Shown here: in pieces, positions 63,132-64,000 of the stretch
Position numbering within the stretch: position 1 is the stretch's first letter
Layout: each line of letters opens with the position of its first letter
Assembly (NCBI RefSeq): GCF_003121625.1
Contig: NZ_QDDJ01000014.1
Coordinates: forward strand, 84,942 to 148,941
Direction of reading: 5' to 3'
Length of the DNA: 64,000 bases
Source of the DNA: Ornithinimicrobium cavernae
Lineage (GTDB): Bacteria > Actinomycetota > Actinomycetes > Actinomycetales > Dermatophilaceae
Program-made: the position numbers and the translations under genes
Notes under the pieces: model-generated
What the model was told of the DNA's origin: nothing
Seen by the model: the letters and a program-made list of their open reading frames with translations, nothing else
Databases searched by the model: none

Positions 63132-63761
63132 ATGGGTCGTCGGTACCGGAGCCCGAAGCGTGACCTCGGCGTCGAGGAGACCCGTCGCAAGATCGTCGAG
63201 GCGGCCAGGGACCTGCTGCTCGCCGGCGGCTACCGCACGATGACCGTCGCCGACCTCGCGCGCACGGCGGGGGTCAGTCCCCAGACCGTCTACAACACCG
63301 TGGGCGGCAAGGCGGCCGTCGTCAAGGCGGTGTATGACGTGCTCCTGGCCGGCGACACGGCACCGGTGCCGATGAGCGAGCGGCCGGAGTTCCTGGCGAT
63401 GACCGAGGCCCCCGACCGCGCGACGATGCTCGCCGCGTACGCCGCCCACAGCCGGCGGATCATGGTGGGTGTCGGGCCCCTCCTGGCGCAGCTGATCTAT
63501 GCGGGCCCCGCCTCCGACCGGGTCATCGCCGACCTCGTGTCCACCATGGATGCCGAGCGGCGCACCGGCAACACCCATATGGTCACGGCCCTGCGCGAGA
63601 GGCACGGACTGCCCGACGGGACGTCGTTGGAGGATGCCGTCGACGTGGTGTGGACGCTCACGTCGCCGGAGGTGGCTGACCGCCTGCTCCGGCGCTGCGG
63701 CTGGTCCGCGGCCCGGTACGAGCAGTGGCTCGCCCGCAGCCTGCAGGCGATCCTCTGCTGA
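63132..63761 (+). CDS. TetR-family transcriptional regulator
   Basis: 209 residues. The N-terminal HTH is TVADLARTAGVSPQTVYNTV, preceded by ETRRKIVEAARDLLLAGGY, and the C-terminal ~150 residues are the helical ligand domain. ATG 63132 has AAAGGGTGG upstream; a TTG two codons earlier is also in frame. It should repress itself and the divergent SnoaL-like gene through the palindrome at 63084-63114. Ligand unknown. Confidence 0.92.
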   Translation: MGRRYRSPKRDLGVEETRRKIVEAARDLLLAGGYRTMTVADLARTAGVSPQTVYNTVGGKAAVVKAVYDVLLAGDTAPVPMSERPEFLAMTEAPDRATMLAAYAAHSRRIMVGVGPLLAQLIYAGPASDRVIADLVSTMDAERRTGNTHMVTALRERHGLPDGTSLEDAVDVVWTLTSPEVADRLLRRCGWSAARYEQWLARSLQAILC

Positions 63762-63792
63762 CCGCCACCCTGCTCCAGGATGCGGCAGCGGA

Positions 63793-63808
63793 CGGTCTGA
63801 CCAGACCG
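63793..63808 (+). terminator. Small hairpin after tetR
   Basis: CGGTCT-GACC-AGACCG, six pairs, 32 bases after the tetR stop. Weak terminator candidate. The following 180 bases hold no gene I can support. Confidence 0.35.
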
Positions 63809-63990
63809 CGGAGAGCAGCCAGGACCTCGATCGCATACAGCCCGCAGCCCCGGTGGACTGCTCGCACGGCGCGGGCTTGCTGTTCTCTCGAGGGTCGCGA
63901 CATCACGACTCTGCTTGTTATGCACGTGATCCGGGAGGACATTCGTATCAGCCGTTGGGGCTGCTTGTCTGCGCTGTCGGAGGTGCTGTG

Positions 63991-64000
63991 ATGTCTGTTC
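63991..64000 (+). CDS. Start of an unknown gene (runs off the window)
   Basis: ATGTCTGTTC begins at 63991 with GGAGG at 63979-63983, a good ribosome site at seven bases. Only Met-Ser-Val can be read. The flank is less GC-rich than the rest of the window; a mobile-element gene is possible but not shown. Confidence 0.4.

Noticed and set aside
63725..63991. 88-residue ORF after tetR
   Set aside because: It starts inside tetR in another frame, has no ribosome site and shows no recognisable pattern.
1..64000. tRNA, rRNA or riboswitch genes
   Set aside because: I looked in the intergenic gaps for cloverleaf arms and known leader motifs and saw none; nearly all gaps are under 250 bases.

Overview
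The window is very GC-rich, tightly packed DNA with frequent GTG starts and four-base stop/start overlaps. Together with complex I plus menaquinone genes, ferredoxin-dependent 2-oxoglutarate oxidoreductase (KorAB), an XPB-type helicase and an Eis-type acetyltransferase, this points to a high-GC actinobacterium. A member of the Micrococcales near Intrasporangiaceae/Ornithinimicrobiaceae is my guess. I saw no tRNA, rRNA, CRISPR array, prophage or complete insertion sequence.

Layout: 1-1880 is the end of a cell-surface polysaccharide locus (glycosyltransferase tail, ABC export permease and ATPase). 1986-4444 holds an anchored, degenerate SGNH protein and a convergent RecF-like ATPase. 4616-8660 is korA-korB-rarD. 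8708-13832 holds small stress-type genes: an NTF2-like protein, a DUF1648 membrane protein, an ECF41 sigma factor with its carboxymuconolactone-decarboxylase partner, and a divergent Tat-exported PhoX phosphatase. A perfect ECF41-type promoter lies in front of the decarboxylase gene.

13953-31751 is one long minus-strand operon, nuoABCDEFGHIJKLMN, followed without a gap by a polyprenyl diphosphate synthase gene and a 4'-phosphopantetheinyl transferase gene. The quinone theme continues with menG (35692-36381), menF (36425-37774) and menD (46622-48562). The synthase supplies the side-chain precursor, MenF and MenD start menaquinone head-group synthesis, MenG finishes it, and complex I reduces the product. 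A short ORF beside nuoA may be a remnant of a geranylgeranyl (MenJ-type) reductase.

32153-46618 also carries an exonuclease/DUF294 pair, acetyltransferases, an MFS transporter, a TPM-like membrane protein, an XPB-associated helicase-domain protein and an amino-acid permease. 48568-63761 carries an M13 peptidase, an ABC-2 exporter permease without an ATPase, HMG-CoA lyase, a small TOPRIM protein, a TPR-adenylate cyclase, the XPB helicase, a PAP2 phosphatase, an OmpR-type two-component system, a DUF427 protein and a divergent SnoaL/TetR pair with a palindromic operator. The last 230 bases are less GC-rich and end at the start of a new gene.

The most unusual signals are: (1) a paired 20-bp repeat with an exact 32-bp period that occurs at two places, both inside coding sequence (start of an acetyltransferase gene and middle of menD); (2) the complete ECF41 regulatory module with its promoter; (3) the PPTase gene coupled to the end of the nuo operon; and (4) the possible MenJ remnant.
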